The notes beneath the pieces were generated by a model. It did not search any database. It was not told where the DNA came from and worked only from the letters and a program-made list of their open reading frames with translations. From a virus, in IMG/VR virus record IMGVR_UViG_3300042868_005520, positions 49,198 to 113,197 of that record: 64,000 nucleotides of DNA; one strand, 5' to 3'. Both the position numbers and the translations under genes were made by a program. Shown here piece after piece: positions 1 through 8,881 of the stretch. Position 1 is the first letter of the stretch, and each line of letters starts with the position of its first letter.

Positions 1-1
1 C

Positions 2-892
2 ACTGGTTCATTCACGCATAACACATGGAATCGTGCGAGTGATGCGGGATCTGGTGGTACATACGGAACCACAGTATTCAACTACAGATACACCATTCAC
101 GACACATTCGGTGCAACCGCAACCATATCAACAACGAGAACTCCTGGAGGTGCATCTTCTCCAACTGTTGACACTTTTGTTGCTGCTGGAAATGTGTCTG
201 CTCCCGAAACCAATACCGTGCGAGAAAAAGGAAATACTTACTCCACCATTACAGCCACTTTAAGAAGAGTGAATCAGTATGTTCCTCTGACATTCTGGAA
301 ACTCCAATACAGAGAAAATGGCATTGGTGCATACGCAGACACAAACACGCCTTCTGCTGGTTTTCAAGCAGTTAGCGGAAATCCTGGCACTGTTTCTATC
401 AGTACCAATCACGCCCCTGCTAACACAGTGAATCGGGTTGACTATCAAGTTGTGGTTCGTGATCAGTATAGAGACACGATAAACGCAAATGGTGTAGATG
501 TCACTCCAACACCTAATCCTGGTGTATCTTTTGGTTACAAGATATTCTACGGGGCAACCGCTTCCATTCCAACGAATTCGGCGGGTGTGCGTACTCTTCC
601 TGGTGTAAGCATGGCAAGCGGAACCAATGCGTTCCCTAATCCATTCACACTGAACAGCGGAATTGCATTTAAAAACTTTGTTATTGCCTTGCCTACAAAC
701 ATAACCGTATTAACACAAGCAGATTTGGAAGCAATTAGCGCAAGTCCAGGCTACGCACTAAGCGGTTCGCTGACCGCTGTTAATGATGTAGCAGGAAACT
801 CTAAAAATTATAATGTGTATACCCTGACGAACGGAAGTACCTATGCCGAAAATCACCGTCATGTCATAACAACCACAGGAACGGTAGCCTAA
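2..892 (+). CDS. Phage structural protein, C-terminal part (5' end outside window)
   Basis: The reading frame is open from base 2 and ends at the TAA at 890-892, so only the last 297 codons are visible and no start is seen. The product is rich in Thr, Ser, Asn and Gly with alternating hydrophobic residues and no charged helices, which is the look of beta-structured tail, baseplate or fibre proteins. I see no catalytic motif. It lies one base upstream of a tail-fibre gene and probably belongs to the same late operon. An internal ATG at 194 is in frame but is not needed as a start because the frame continues upstream of it. Confidence 0.7.
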   Translation, partial: TGSFTHNTWNRASDAGSGGTYGTTVFNYRYTIHDTFGATATISTTRTPGGASSPTVDTFVAAGNVSAPETNTVREKGNTYSTITATLRRVNQYVPLTFWKLQYRENGIGAYADTNTPSAGFQAVSGNPGTVSISTNHAPANTVNRVDYQVVVRDQYRDTINANGVDVTPTPNPGVSFGYKIFYGATASIPTNSAGVRTLPGVSMASGTNAFPNPFTLNSGIAFKNFVIALPTNITVLTQADLEAISASPGYALSGSLTAVNDVAGNSKNYNVYTLTNGSTYAENHRHVITTTGTVA

Positions 893-893
893 T

Positions 894-2858
894 ATGCCAC
901 TTCATCAATTCACAAGCGGTCTTCAATTAGGATACGGAATACAGCCCGTAAATCCTGTTCCTGTTGATTCATTTTCTGGTCCATATGCTGCGGGAACAAC
1001 CACTGCCGCAGTTGAATTGGCAAATGCCACCATTCCTGCTGCCCTGCGATTCTTGTCACTTGAAGTACGAATTTTGGCTCCTTATGAGGGTGCAACCCTT
1101 GCATACAAGTACTGGTATCGTGGCAGTACAGCAGATAATGGACTTGTAGAATTTTCGTCTGCTTCCAATTCCACTGATTCTGGAGTAACACTAGCAGTCG
1201 CTGGCGCAGGAATTGTGCTGTCTCCCGCAGGAGGAACAGGAACAGTTACATTTATCAATAATGGTGTGTTGTCATTCAACGGCAATACTGGTGCTGTTAG
1301 TGGTGCTTCACTTGGTGCAAACACCTTTACGGCACTCAATACCTTTAATGCAGGTATCACCACATCATCTATTTACGCTTCGACAGGATCCACTTTTGGT
1401 GCACGAGTTGATGTTGCTGGTGTTCTTGATGTTGCTGGTGGTGTCACACTAGAAGCAACTCTTGATGTAACTAGTGTTGCTAAATTCAATAGCAATGTTA
1501 CTCTCGGCGATGAAGTTGCAGATATTATAACCGTAAATGGTCGGTTTATAGCAAATGCAGGTATTACAGCAAATGCAGGTATTACTACAGCATTCATCTA
1601 CGCTTCCACAGGATCCACTTTCGGTGGAACCCTCGTAGTAAACGGTGGAGCAACCTTTGCCGCGACAGATCACTCTGGTGTTGCTAGATTTGCAGCAGGA
1701 CTCACCACAAGTACTCTTGATGTTGTGGGCATCTCCAGGTTTGCAGGTGGTTCAACCTTCTCAGGCATCGCTACATTCACTTCTGGTATTACTACTTCAT
1801 TCGTCTACGCTTCGACTGGTTCTACCTTTGGCGCACGAGTCGATGTTGCAGGTGTTCTTGATGTTGTTGGTGGTGTCACACTAGAAAATACTCTTGATGT
1901 TAGTGGTGTAGCGCGGTTCACCGTAGGTATTACCACATCAACTCTTAATTCTTCAGGAGCAATTAGAGCCAACGGAGGACTGACTGCTTCCACTCTTGAT
2001 GTTCAGGGTGTTTCCAAGTTTGCAGGTGGAGCAACATTCGCTTCCCCTGCTGATTTTGCTTCTGCTGCCAAATTTGCTGTGGGGTTGACCTCTAGCGGAG
2101 ATGTGGTTGTTGGTTCTGCTGGTACCGTACTCAAGACAAACGGCGATGCCACCATTGGTGCAACTCTCACGGTGAACGGAAACTTCTTTGTTGCAGGAAC
2201 ACTGACCACTGTTAACCGAACCGATCTTTCCATTGACGATAAGACCATTACTCTTGGTAGAACTCTTGCAGATGATGCTCTTGCAGACGGTGGTGGACTG
2301 TCTCTCAATGGATCATCTCCTAGAACACTCACTTGGAGCAACAGTGCCGATGCGTGGACAAGCAACGACAACTTTAATGTTACTACTGGTTACGGCTACA
2401 AGGTAAACAACACCACAGCCCTTGCTTCAGGCATGGTTCACGGGTTGAGTGCTTCGACAGGAATAATTACTGGTGGTACATGGGCAGCAAACCTGATTGG
2501 TCTTACCTACGGGGGAACAAACAAGGATCTATCGGGAGCGGCTGCTTTTGGAGTTGTATACAAAGATGCCGACAGTATGGAAGTCACGGCAGCAGGAACT
2601 TCAGGACAAATTCTAAAGTCCAACGGTTCTGCTGCCCCAACATGGATAGATGTGACTTCTCTGTCTGGTCTAACAGCAGCAAAGGTCAAAACCACCGCCA
2701 CGAATACCGCAGGAACATACTTCCTTACATTCGTAACGGCTGCTTCAGACTCTACTGATCTGTTTGTTGATACCACCACAGGCGTAACCTACGATGCAAA
2801 CACAGGTTTATTGTCCTGCACAAAGTTAGAAGCACTTGTTGATGGTGGTACATTTTGA
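894..2858 (+). CDS. Modular tail fibre protein
   Basis: 654 residues, starting at an ATG one base after the previous stop. The first 120 residues form a distinct head domain. The middle is a chain of 20-30 residue modules of the type STLDV..GVARFAGG..TF, several almost identical to each other and to modules in the fibres at 4033 and 6711. The C-terminal part (from about residue 420) resembles fibre tips that contain LSIDDKTITLG and end in VDGGTF. This repeat-plus-tip layout is typical of long trimeric fibres of T4-like aquatic phages. The role is probably host attachment. No chaperone or peptidase motif is visible. Confidence 0.85.
   Translation: MPLHQFTSGLQLGYGIQPVNPVPVDSFSGPYAAGTTTAAVELANATIPAALRFLSLEVRILAPYEGATLAYKYWYRGSTADNGLVEFSSASNSTDSGVTLAVAGAGIVLSPAGGTGTVTFINNGVLSFNGNTGAVSGASLGANTFTALNTFNAGITTSSIYASTGSTFGARVDVAGVLDVAGGVTLEATLDVTSVAKFNSNVTLGDEVADIITVNGRFIANAGITANAGITTAFIYASTGSTFGGTLVVNGGATFAATDHSGVARFAAGLTTSTLDVVGISRFAGGSTFSGIATFTSGITTSFVYASTGSTFGARVDVAGVLDVVGGVTLENTLDVSGVARFTVGITTSTLNSSGAIRANGGLTASTLDVQGVSKFAGGATFASPADFASAAKFAVGLTSSGDVVVGSAGTVLKTNGDATIGATLTVNGNFFVAGTLTTVNRTDLSIDDKTITLGRTLADDALADGGGLSLNGSSPRTLTWSNSADAWTSNDNFNVTTGYGYKVNNTTALASGMVHGLSASTGIITGGTWAANLIGLTYGGTNKDLSGAAAFGVVYKDADSMEVTAAGTSGQILKSNGSAAPTWIDVTSLSGLTAAKVKTTATNTAGTYFLTFVTAASDSTDLFVDTTTGVTYDANTGLLSCTKLEALVDGGTF
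1360..1453 (+). repeat. Fibre module repeat, copy 1
   Basis: A block encoding TTSSIYASTGSTFGARVDVA and the following GVLDV...GGVTLE. Near-identical copies lie at about 1788-1886 in the same gene and about 5158-5251 in the fibre gene at 4033. A shorter companion block encoding ANTFTALNTFNAGI recurs near 1316, 4434, 5113 and 6995. Nearly identical DNA in three fibre genes gives substrates for recombination between them. Confidence 0.8.
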
Positions 2859-2899
2859 TCACCTAGTTTGATCGCCTAGATAGAGTGAAAGGCTTTACT

Positions 2900-3115
2900 A
2901 TGAACGAACCAAATTACAATGAGACTGTTGTGATTCCGTTGCTTCAGAAGAAGTTTCAGGAACTCACTAACGCAAATCTAGTATTGGAGGCTAATCTTCT
3001 TGTGGAAAAGGAGAAAAATGCCTATTTACAAAAGCAGATAGCGTACATTCGTGGCGACACGCCACCAAAGAAAAAGAAAAAAGATGACTTGGTGATAGAC
3101 GGCAACTCCGTCTAA
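2900..3115 (+). CDS. Small coiled-coil protein between fibre genes
   Basis: 71 residues. I choose the ATG at 2900, preceded by AAAGG seven bases upstream, over an in-frame GTG at 2885, because the resulting N-terminus (NETVVIPLLQKKFQEL) aligns with that of the protein at 6171 (NETILIPLLNKRLTDL). The rest is helical with heptad character and ends in a lysine run and a short acidic tail. Both paralogues sit just upstream of a fibre gene that begins with the same type of domain. That position suggests a fibre assembly factor or connector, which is inference only. Confidence 0.65.
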   Translation: MNEPNYNETVVIPLLQKKFQELTNANLVLEANLLVEKEKNAYLQKQIAYIRGDTPPKKKKKDDLVIDGNSV

Positions 3116-3123
3116 AATATTTA

Positions 3124-3981
3124 ATGGCAAAAATAATCACAAAATATTCAACGACTGGTGGCTCATCTCCAAGTGGTTTGACCACTGGCGAGTTGGCTGT
3201 GAATATTTTAGACAAAAAACTGTATGTTGGTGGTGCAGCAGGACCTGTAAGTCTGTCTGATTCGTATGTAAACTCTTTTAATGGTAGAACAGGTGCAGTT
3301 CAGGGTGTGTCTGCCGCCAACGGACTTACAGGTGCGGTTACATGGGCAGCGGGTACAGGTCTAGATGTTTCCTCTGGTGGTGGAGCCATTACCTACGGAA
3401 TTGGTGCGGGATTCGCACTACTACGCTCTGTTGGAAACACAGCCGCCTTGGATAATATATCTAATCCGAGCATTGGTGACTTGGTGTTTGTGCAGGATCG
3501 AGGAACTTACTACTACTGGGATTACTACGCCGCAGGAGGGACACTCGCGTGGATTAACATTAGTTTAATTTCAAATGCATTGCAAGGAGATCTGAACGGT
3601 GACGGATCCGTTAATGGTGCAGACCTCGGCATTTTGCTTAATAGTTGGTCTGTACTATCTGGTAGCAATTCCTTGACTATCGGTGTTAAAGACGGCATAA
3701 CAGGTGCTTTTAAAATATTTGCAGACGGAAGTGCCAATCCCAAGAAGCAAGAAATGGTTGTGGTGTCAACCCAAGGCACCACATCAGCATTCTCAGTAAA
3801 CACAGACACTCTGTATTTTACGGGATTAGTTGAAATAGACGGCGAGAATGTGGATAAGGTTGCGTTAACCGTCTACAACGGAAAAACAGAACTGTATGGC
3901 GACACCACCGTTAACGGAACCCTACAACTCCTTAACGGGGGAATTTCGGGTGGATTTATAGACGGTGGAACATTTGTATAA
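3124..3981 (+). CDS. Tail fibre-like protein with an internal dockerin-type repeat
   Basis: 285 residues. The N-terminus (GLTTGELAVNILDKKLYVGG) matches the fibre N-terminal domain also seen at 4033 and 6711. It is followed by an FNGRTGAVQGV module. Residues 156-175 form a calcium-binding dockerin motif (DLNGDG...NGADLG...W) of the style common in planctomycete proteins. The protein ends in IDGGTFV, like its neighbours. Dockerins bind cohesin domains, so this fibre might engage a cohesin-bearing partner on the host or on the particle. The gene starts eight bases after the previous stop and has no clear ribosome-binding site. Confidence 0.75.
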   Translation: MAKIITKYSTTGGSSPSGLTTGELAVNILDKKLYVGGAAGPVSLSDSYVNSFNGRTGAVQGVSAANGLTGAVTWAAGTGLDVSSGGGAITYGIGAGFALLRSVGNTAALDNISNPSIGDLVFVQDRGTYYYWDYYAAGGTLAWINISLISNALQGDLNGDGSVNGADLGILLNSWSVLSGSNSLTIGVKDGITGAFKIFADGSANPKKQEMVVVSTQGTTSAFSVNTDTLYFTGLVEIDGENVDKVALTVYNGKTELYGDTTVNGTLQLLNGGISGGFIDGGTFV

Positions 3982-4032
3982 TTACCTATATAGTAACAGC
4001 ATACTTTACTATTAACTTTTAAGGAACGTATC

Positions 4033-6084
4033 ATGGCAACTCAACTAACTTTCCGCAGAGGCACATCCGAACCAACTCAAGCATCAGGATTGACTCTTGG
4101 TGAACCAGCGTTTAATACCTCGCTGAGTACTTTCCATATTGGAAGAGGTGCAGGTGTTACGGCTGCTTGGGTTGGTGCACAAATCAGTGGTCTGTCTACG
4201 GGCATTGCTGCGGGACTTACCTTGCAGGTTCCAACCATGTCTGCGGTTAAAGACTATGTTGCAAGCACCACATCGGGTGTTGCCACTCTAAACAGTTTAA
4301 CAGGCACAGTTACCCTTGCTGCTGGCACTAATATTGGAGTCACCACTGCTGGCAGTAGTATTACTGTTACGAACTTGGGTGTGCAAACCTTTAACGGACT
4401 CACGGGTGCTGTTGGCGGTGTCACCACATCTGCTGCAAACACCTTTACCGCACTTAATACTTTCAACGCAGGTATTAGTGCTGCTGGTGGTGTGACTTTT
4501 GCAGGTGACATTGCAGTCAATGGTGGTGATATCACCACTTCAAGTGCTACTGCAACAGTATTTAACACAACTACAACTAACTTGAGTATTGGTAGTGCTG
4601 CTACTACTTTGACAATGGGTGCTACTTCTGGTACTGCATCTATTAGAAACTCTAATATAATTTTGGGCACTTCGAGTAGCACCTTTATTGCAACACCTGT
4701 CAGTACTAATAATGACTTATATATTAGTCCATATGGAAATTTGTTATTAGCACCAAGTTCAAGTAGTGTAGGTGACGGTACATATGCATCAGTGGTTGTC
4801 ACCAATAGTACTGATGCAGCAGGTCAAGTACAGATTGCTGGAGGTGATCTTTATCTTGGTACAAAATCTGTAGATGGAGCGGTGTTTACATCTGTCAATG
4901 TAATATTTGAAGGTTCGGGGAATGCCGATTCCAACAAAACAACAGTAACTGTAGACAACCCAACAGCAAATCGTACAATCACCTTACCTAATGCTTCTGG
5001 TACTGTTGCACTCACTAGTCAGTTAATGGGGGCAGTGAACGGCTCTACGGCTGCAACCAACGCAGTGACTTCTTTCAACGGACTCACTGGTGCAGTCACA
5101 GGTGCATCACTTGGTGCAAACACCTTTACTGGACTCAACACATTCAACTCAGGTATCACCACATCATTCATCTATGTTTCCACAGGATCCACCTTTGGTG
5201 CACGAGTTGATGTTGCTGGTATTCTTGATGTTGTTGGTGGTGTCACAATGGAATCTACCAGTGATCATGCTGGTGCTGCCAGATTTGCTTCAACGCTTGT
5301 TTCCACAGGTTCAATAACCGCAAATGGTGGATTGACTGCTTCCACCCTTGATGTGAGTGGTACTGCCAGAACAACAGGCAACATGACTGTTGGTGCAACG
5401 CTCACAGTCACGGGAAACTTACTTGTTAACGGCACAACAACCACGATTAACTCCACTACACTTTCAGTGGACGACAAAAATATTGTGCTTGCTGATGGTA
5501 ATGTACTAGATGCATCCGCCGATGGTGGTGGTATTACTCTTAAAGGAGCCACAGATAAAACCTTTAATTGGGTGGATGGAACCGATTCGTGGACAAGCAG
5601 CGAACACATGGATCTTGCCGCAACAAAGGTGTTCAAGATTGGAACAAGCACGGTTCTATCATCAAGTGCTCTTGGCAGTGGTGTTACTGGATCTAGTCTT
5701 ACCGCAGTTGGAACACTCGCAACAGGCGTATGGCAAGCCACAGCGATTGGTGCAACCTACGGTGGTACGGGACTTACTTCATACACCATTGGTGATGTGA
5801 TCTACGCAAACGGCACAAGTTCTCTTGCTAAACTTACTACTACCACGGCAGGATATCTGCTGGCGGCAAACGGTGCTGGTGCTGCTCCTGAGTACAAGCA
5901 AGTACTGATTAAAGACGCTGCTGCAAACTCTATTGCCACGATCCTATCTGGATCAGGAACTCTTACTGCTACTATTCAGAATGCTACCTCATCACTAAAG
6001 GGAGTTGCATCGTTTGATAACACAAACTTTACTGTTAGTACTGGAGCAGTTACGATTACAGGAGTAGACGGTGGCACTTACTGA
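4033..6084 (+). CDS. Large modular tail fibre protein
   Basis: 683 residues with AAGGA upstream of the ATG. The N-terminal domain (QLTFRRGTSEP..GLTLGEPAFNT) is the usual phage fibre start seen in Mtd-like and T4-like fibres. It is followed by GLTGAV and NTFTALNTFNAGI modules shared with the genes at 894 and 6711. The distal region (LSVDDKNIVLA, then KGATDKTFNW) parallels the tip of the fibre at 894, and the protein ends in VDGGTY. A stretch near residues 150-300 is unlike the flanks and may be a swapped-in module. The likely role is adsorption. Confidence 0.85.
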   Translation: MATQLTFRRGTSEPTQASGLTLGEPAFNTSLSTFHIGRGAGVTAAWVGAQISGLSTGIAAGLTLQVPTMSAVKDYVASTTSGVATLNSLTGTVTLAAGTNIGVTTAGSSITVTNLGVQTFNGLTGAVGGVTTSAANTFTALNTFNAGISAAGGVTFAGDIAVNGGDITTSSATATVFNTTTTNLSIGSAATTLTMGATSGTASIRNSNIILGTSSSTFIATPVSTNNDLYISPYGNLLLAPSSSSVGDGTYASVVVTNSTDAAGQVQIAGGDLYLGTKSVDGAVFTSVNVIFEGSGNADSNKTTVTVDNPTANRTITLPNASGTVALTSQLMGAVNGSTAATNAVTSFNGLTGAVTGASLGANTFTGLNTFNSGITTSFIYVSTGSTFGARVDVAGILDVVGGVTMESTSDHAGAARFASTLVSTGSITANGGLTASTLDVSGTARTTGNMTVGATLTVTGNLLVNGTTTTINSTTLSVDDKNIVLADGNVLDASADGGGITLKGATDKTFNWVDGTDSWTSSEHMDLAATKVFKIGTSTVLSSSALGSGVTGSSLTAVGTLATGVWQATAIGATYGGTGLTSYTIGDVIYANGTSSLAKLTTTTAGYLLAANGAGAAPEYKQVLIKDAAANSIATILSGSGTLTATIQNATSSLKGVASFDNTNFTVSTGAVTITGVDGGTY

Positions 6085-6170
6085 TTGAAAATATTACAGT
6101 GGTTGGGTAGCAGAGCGTAAAGGCTCTGCTGTCCACATACATACTACAGCCTCTTGAAAGGAGATATATT

Positions 6171-6689
6171 ATGGAAAGCAAGAACCCGAACGAAACTATT
6201 TTGATTCCCCTTCTAAACAAGCGACTCACTGATCTTGTTGTTGCAAATATTTTAACTGAAGCGAAGTTACTGTACTGCGAAGAAGAGAAAACAGAACTAA
6301 AAACACTGTTGGAGAAAGAGCAGACTGCGGCAAAGCAGTTGGTTGAAGACAACTCATCTGCTTTCTCCAAAGCACTACAAGAGCAAACGCAGAGCATTCG
6401 TGATACCTGTGAGCAGGAAAAAACTGCTGTGCAACAGGCTGCGGAGCACAGCAAGCAAGAAATTGCTAAAAATTGGGAGCAAGAACTTGCAACCCAAACA
6501 GGAAACCTTAATGCAAGGATTAATGCCTTAACGGCAGAACTCCAATCATCCAATCAAATGGTTAGTTCTCTCCGTAAAGAAATTCGGGAGTTAACGGTAC
6601 CAGTCGTTGTTGTGGAGGAAAAAACTACCACACAACCGAAGCGAAACAGCAAGAAACTGGCTCCTGCAATGAGTAGTGATACCTACTAA
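6171..6689 (+). CDS. Coiled-coil protein, paralogue of the 2900 gene
   Basis: 172 residues with a strong GAAAGGAG site seven bases before the ATG. Its first 35 residues align with the small protein at 2900. The remainder is a long, Glu/Gln/Lys-rich coiled coil (about residues 35-140) with a basic tail containing PKRNSKKLAP. It lies between two fibre genes, 21 bases before the next. No enzyme motif is seen. A structural rod or fibre assembly role fits its position, but I cannot assign one. Confidence 0.7.
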   Translation: MESKNPNETILIPLLNKRLTDLVVANILTEAKLLYCEEEKTELKTLLEKEQTAAKQLVEDNSSAFSKALQEQTQSIRDTCEQEKTAVQQAAEHSKQEIAKNWEQELATQTGNLNARINALTAELQSSNQMVSSLRKEIRELTVPVVVVEEKTTTQPKRNSKKLAPAMSSDTY

Positions 6690-6692
6690 ATA
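6686..6692 (+). promoter_or_regulatory. T4-late-type promoter word CTAAATA
   Basis: CTAAATA overlaps the stop of the preceding gene and is followed by GGGGTAGGAG, which supplies the ribosome-binding site for the TTG start at 6711. Confidence 0.5.
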
Positions 6693-6710
6693 GGGGTAGG
6701 AGAATTTACA

Positions 6711-8384
6711 TTGGCAACACAAATTCAAATCAAGCGTGGCTCTACCACTCCAGCAGGACTAACTGTTGGCGAAAGTGCCATGAACACAAGCACCAACCAA
6801 ATCTACTTGGGTGGAACGGGTGGAACTGTTTTGGTTGGTGGAGAAGTCACGGGTGGTGTAGACATGGGTGCAGGTTCGGCTGTTTCTGCCAATCGCATTC
6901 CCACACAGAGTGGTGTCTACAACTATGTTCGCAATAGTACCGTTACTTCGTTTAATGGACTCACAGGAGCCGTGGGTGGTGTTACCACATCTGCTGCAAA
7001 CACCTTTACGGCACTCAATACTTTCAATGCAGGTATTAGTGCAGCAGGATCCACTTTCTCGTCCACCACAAACACACTTGATGTGATTGCGTCAACAGAA
7101 GGCGCAGGGCTTCGCATCGCAAAGGCTGTTACAGGAACAAACAGCAGAGTTGGTGGAATTCGTCTAGGCAGATCGGGTACTACTGCAAGCAACACATATC
7201 TTGAAGGTAGTGCTGGTACATTTACTATTTACAACGGAGTAGACAACACAGCCAATGCTTTTGCATTATTCTCTAGTACAGCATTCACTATTGGTGCTAC
7301 TACAGCCTCTCAAATGAACCTGAACTGTCCAGGGACAGTGCAGATTGGTGATGCTACTGGTACTGTTACACTACACGGTCAAAAGTTCACACTTGACGGT
7401 TCAACACGCTTCTTTACTTTTGGTGATAATAGTGGTACTACCGCAGGATTCGTGGGCATAAACCGCGCATACAACGGTCTGTGTGCAGACTACGCCCTTG
7501 AAGTAAACAGCCCCACTGGCAAGGGCTTGCAGTTAATCTACAACGATAACACGGGGGCTGCGTCCAACTGGGTGAACATGGATGTGAGCAGCGGTGGTAA
7601 CTACACACTGCGTCCAAGCGGTGGCTTGGCTACGGTTACGGGAACGCTGAATGTGTCTGCTGGTGTTTGTGCTGCTGGTGCAACATTCTCAGGTAATGTG
7701 ACAGCCCAAAGTACATTGTATACTGATAATATACAAGCCATAGGAAATCAAATAAATATTGCTAATGTAGCAAGTGGTAGAGTTGCTTTTGGTGACTACG
7801 ATGGTGCTGGCAACTCTACTTTTGTGTTTATAAGAGATGCTACATCTAGTCTATTAATTTCAAATCCAAATGGGGTTGTCGGAATTGGTGATCCTAACAA
7901 TGTGGGCAGCGGATATGCCCTATTATATGATGCTGCTGTTGGATCCTTGGACGGTAATAATTCTTCTCTTACTAATTTTAGTAGTGGAGATTTCAATGGT
8001 CGTCTTGATATGAATGGTGGGTACTCCGAACGGGGTGCCACGGCTTCACAGGCAACAAACACCATAACATTCAATGCTGCTTCAGGAAACACACAGAAGT
8101 TTGTTCCTAGTGCAGTGGTCAACACCGTTAATTTTACTAATATAAACACCGCCTCAACACAATGCACATCCGCAACTCTAATATTCCTTCACGGTGCAAC
8201 TCCTTACGGACTTACTACGGGAACATTCTCTGTGCAACTAGCGGGAGTAACCAAAACTGTGAAGTGGTCTGGCGGATCTGCACCAACGCTAACAAACACT
8301 GCAAACAAAACAGATATTCTTAACTTCCTGACATATGATGGTGGAACTACTTGGCTTGGATTTGTTGGAGGTCTGAATTTCTAA
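6711..8384 (+). CDS. Tail fibre protein with TTG start
   Basis: 557 residues. A TTG start is chosen because TTG-GCA-ACA continues as ATQIQIKRGSTTPAGLTVGE, the same N-terminal domain as the fibre at 4033, and GTAGGAG lies about ten bases upstream. GLTGAV and NTFTALNTFNAGI modules follow. The central part (residues 120-420) lacks repeats and looks like globular beta domains. The C-terminus contains PYGLTTGTFSVQLAGVTKTV and differs from the VDGGT endings of the other fibres. It is coupled to the next gene through TAATG. Confidence 0.85.
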   Translation: MATQIQIKRGSTTPAGLTVGESAMNTSTNQIYLGGTGGTVLVGGEVTGGVDMGAGSAVSANRIPTQSGVYNYVRNSTVTSFNGLTGAVGGVTTSAANTFTALNTFNAGISAAGSTFSSTTNTLDVIASTEGAGLRIAKAVTGTNSRVGGIRLGRSGTTASNTYLEGSAGTFTIYNGVDNTANAFALFSSTAFTIGATTASQMNLNCPGTVQIGDATGTVTLHGQKFTLDGSTRFFTFGDNSGTTAGFVGINRAYNGLCADYALEVNSPTGKGLQLIYNDNTGAASNWVNMDVSSGGNYTLRPSGGLATVTGTLNVSAGVCAAGATFSGNVTAQSTLYTDNIQAIGNQINIANVASGRVAFGDYDGAGNSTFVFIRDATSSLLISNPNGVVGIGDPNNVGSGYALLYDAAVGSLDGNNSSLTNFSSGDFNGRLDMNGGYSERGATASQATNTITFNAASGNTQKFVPSAVVNTVNFTNINTASTQCTSATLIFLHGATPYGLTTGTFSVQLAGVTKTVKWSGGSAPTLTNTANKTDILNFLTYDGGTTWLGFVGGLNF

Positions 8385-8785
8385 TGTTTCCATCAAAGGT
8401 AGGTTTTCACTCCTCTATTCTTACTCCGAGGCTGACCAGTACTCTTGGGGCTTTGAGCAGAGGCGTAGGCAATTACGGTACGATGGGGTATGTTCTCATG
8501 GGTAACATAAACAAGCGTGAAAGATTTTTCGTAACAACAACGAATGCTAACATTACAGTTCAAATAGAAACTACAAGCACATCAGCAAATCCTTTTTCTG
8601 TGATTACAGGAACAAATGCGTTTGCTACTCCTATTGAATTAAAAATCAACAATGGAGAGTATATTCATATTGGTATGAAGGGATCCGTTGTAGGTACTGG
8701 AACTTTATCCTTGCGTTCAAATAGTTCTACAGGAACAATTTTGGCAAGCGTTGCATACCAAGTTATCACTGGTGGCAGAGGCTAA
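8384..8785 (+). CDS. Small structural protein coupled to the fibre
   Basis: 133 residues, starting at the ATG that overlaps the stop of the fibre at 6711 (TAATG). Beta-rich and Thr/Ser-rich (FFVTTTNANITVQIET), no signal peptide and no recognised domain. Its place at the end of the fibre operon, directly before a terminator, suggests a fibre tip or adhesin accessory. This is inference. Confidence 0.65.
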   Translation: MFPSKVGFHSSILTPRLTSTLGALSRGVGNYGTMGYVLMGNINKRERFFVTTTNANITVQIETTSTSANPFSVITGTNAFATPIELKINNGEYIHIGMKGSVVGTGTLSLRSNSSTGTILASVAYQVITGGRG

Positions 8786-8810
8786 ACCAAATAATCATCC
8801 GAATACTTTA

Positions 8811-8833
8811 GAGGGGCGAAAGCCCCTCTTTTT
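8811..8833 (+). terminator. Rho-independent terminator after the fibre operon
   Basis: Perfect 7-bp stem GAGGGGC/GCCCCTC with a GAAA loop followed by TTTTTG. Confidence 0.9.
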
Positions 8834-8881
8834 GTTATGATTTGCTCTACATACTCTACCTAATCAACACAGGAGTTCGCT

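Noticed and set aside
33-263. Frame starting at 33 on the plus strand
   Set aside because: It lies across the true frame that is open from base 2 to 892, and its Leu-rich product is a shadow of the Thr-rich structural gene.
8841-8880. Sigma70 promoter for the reductase gene
   Set aside because: Only a weak TTGCTC and no convincing -10 box are seen, so I did not annotate it.
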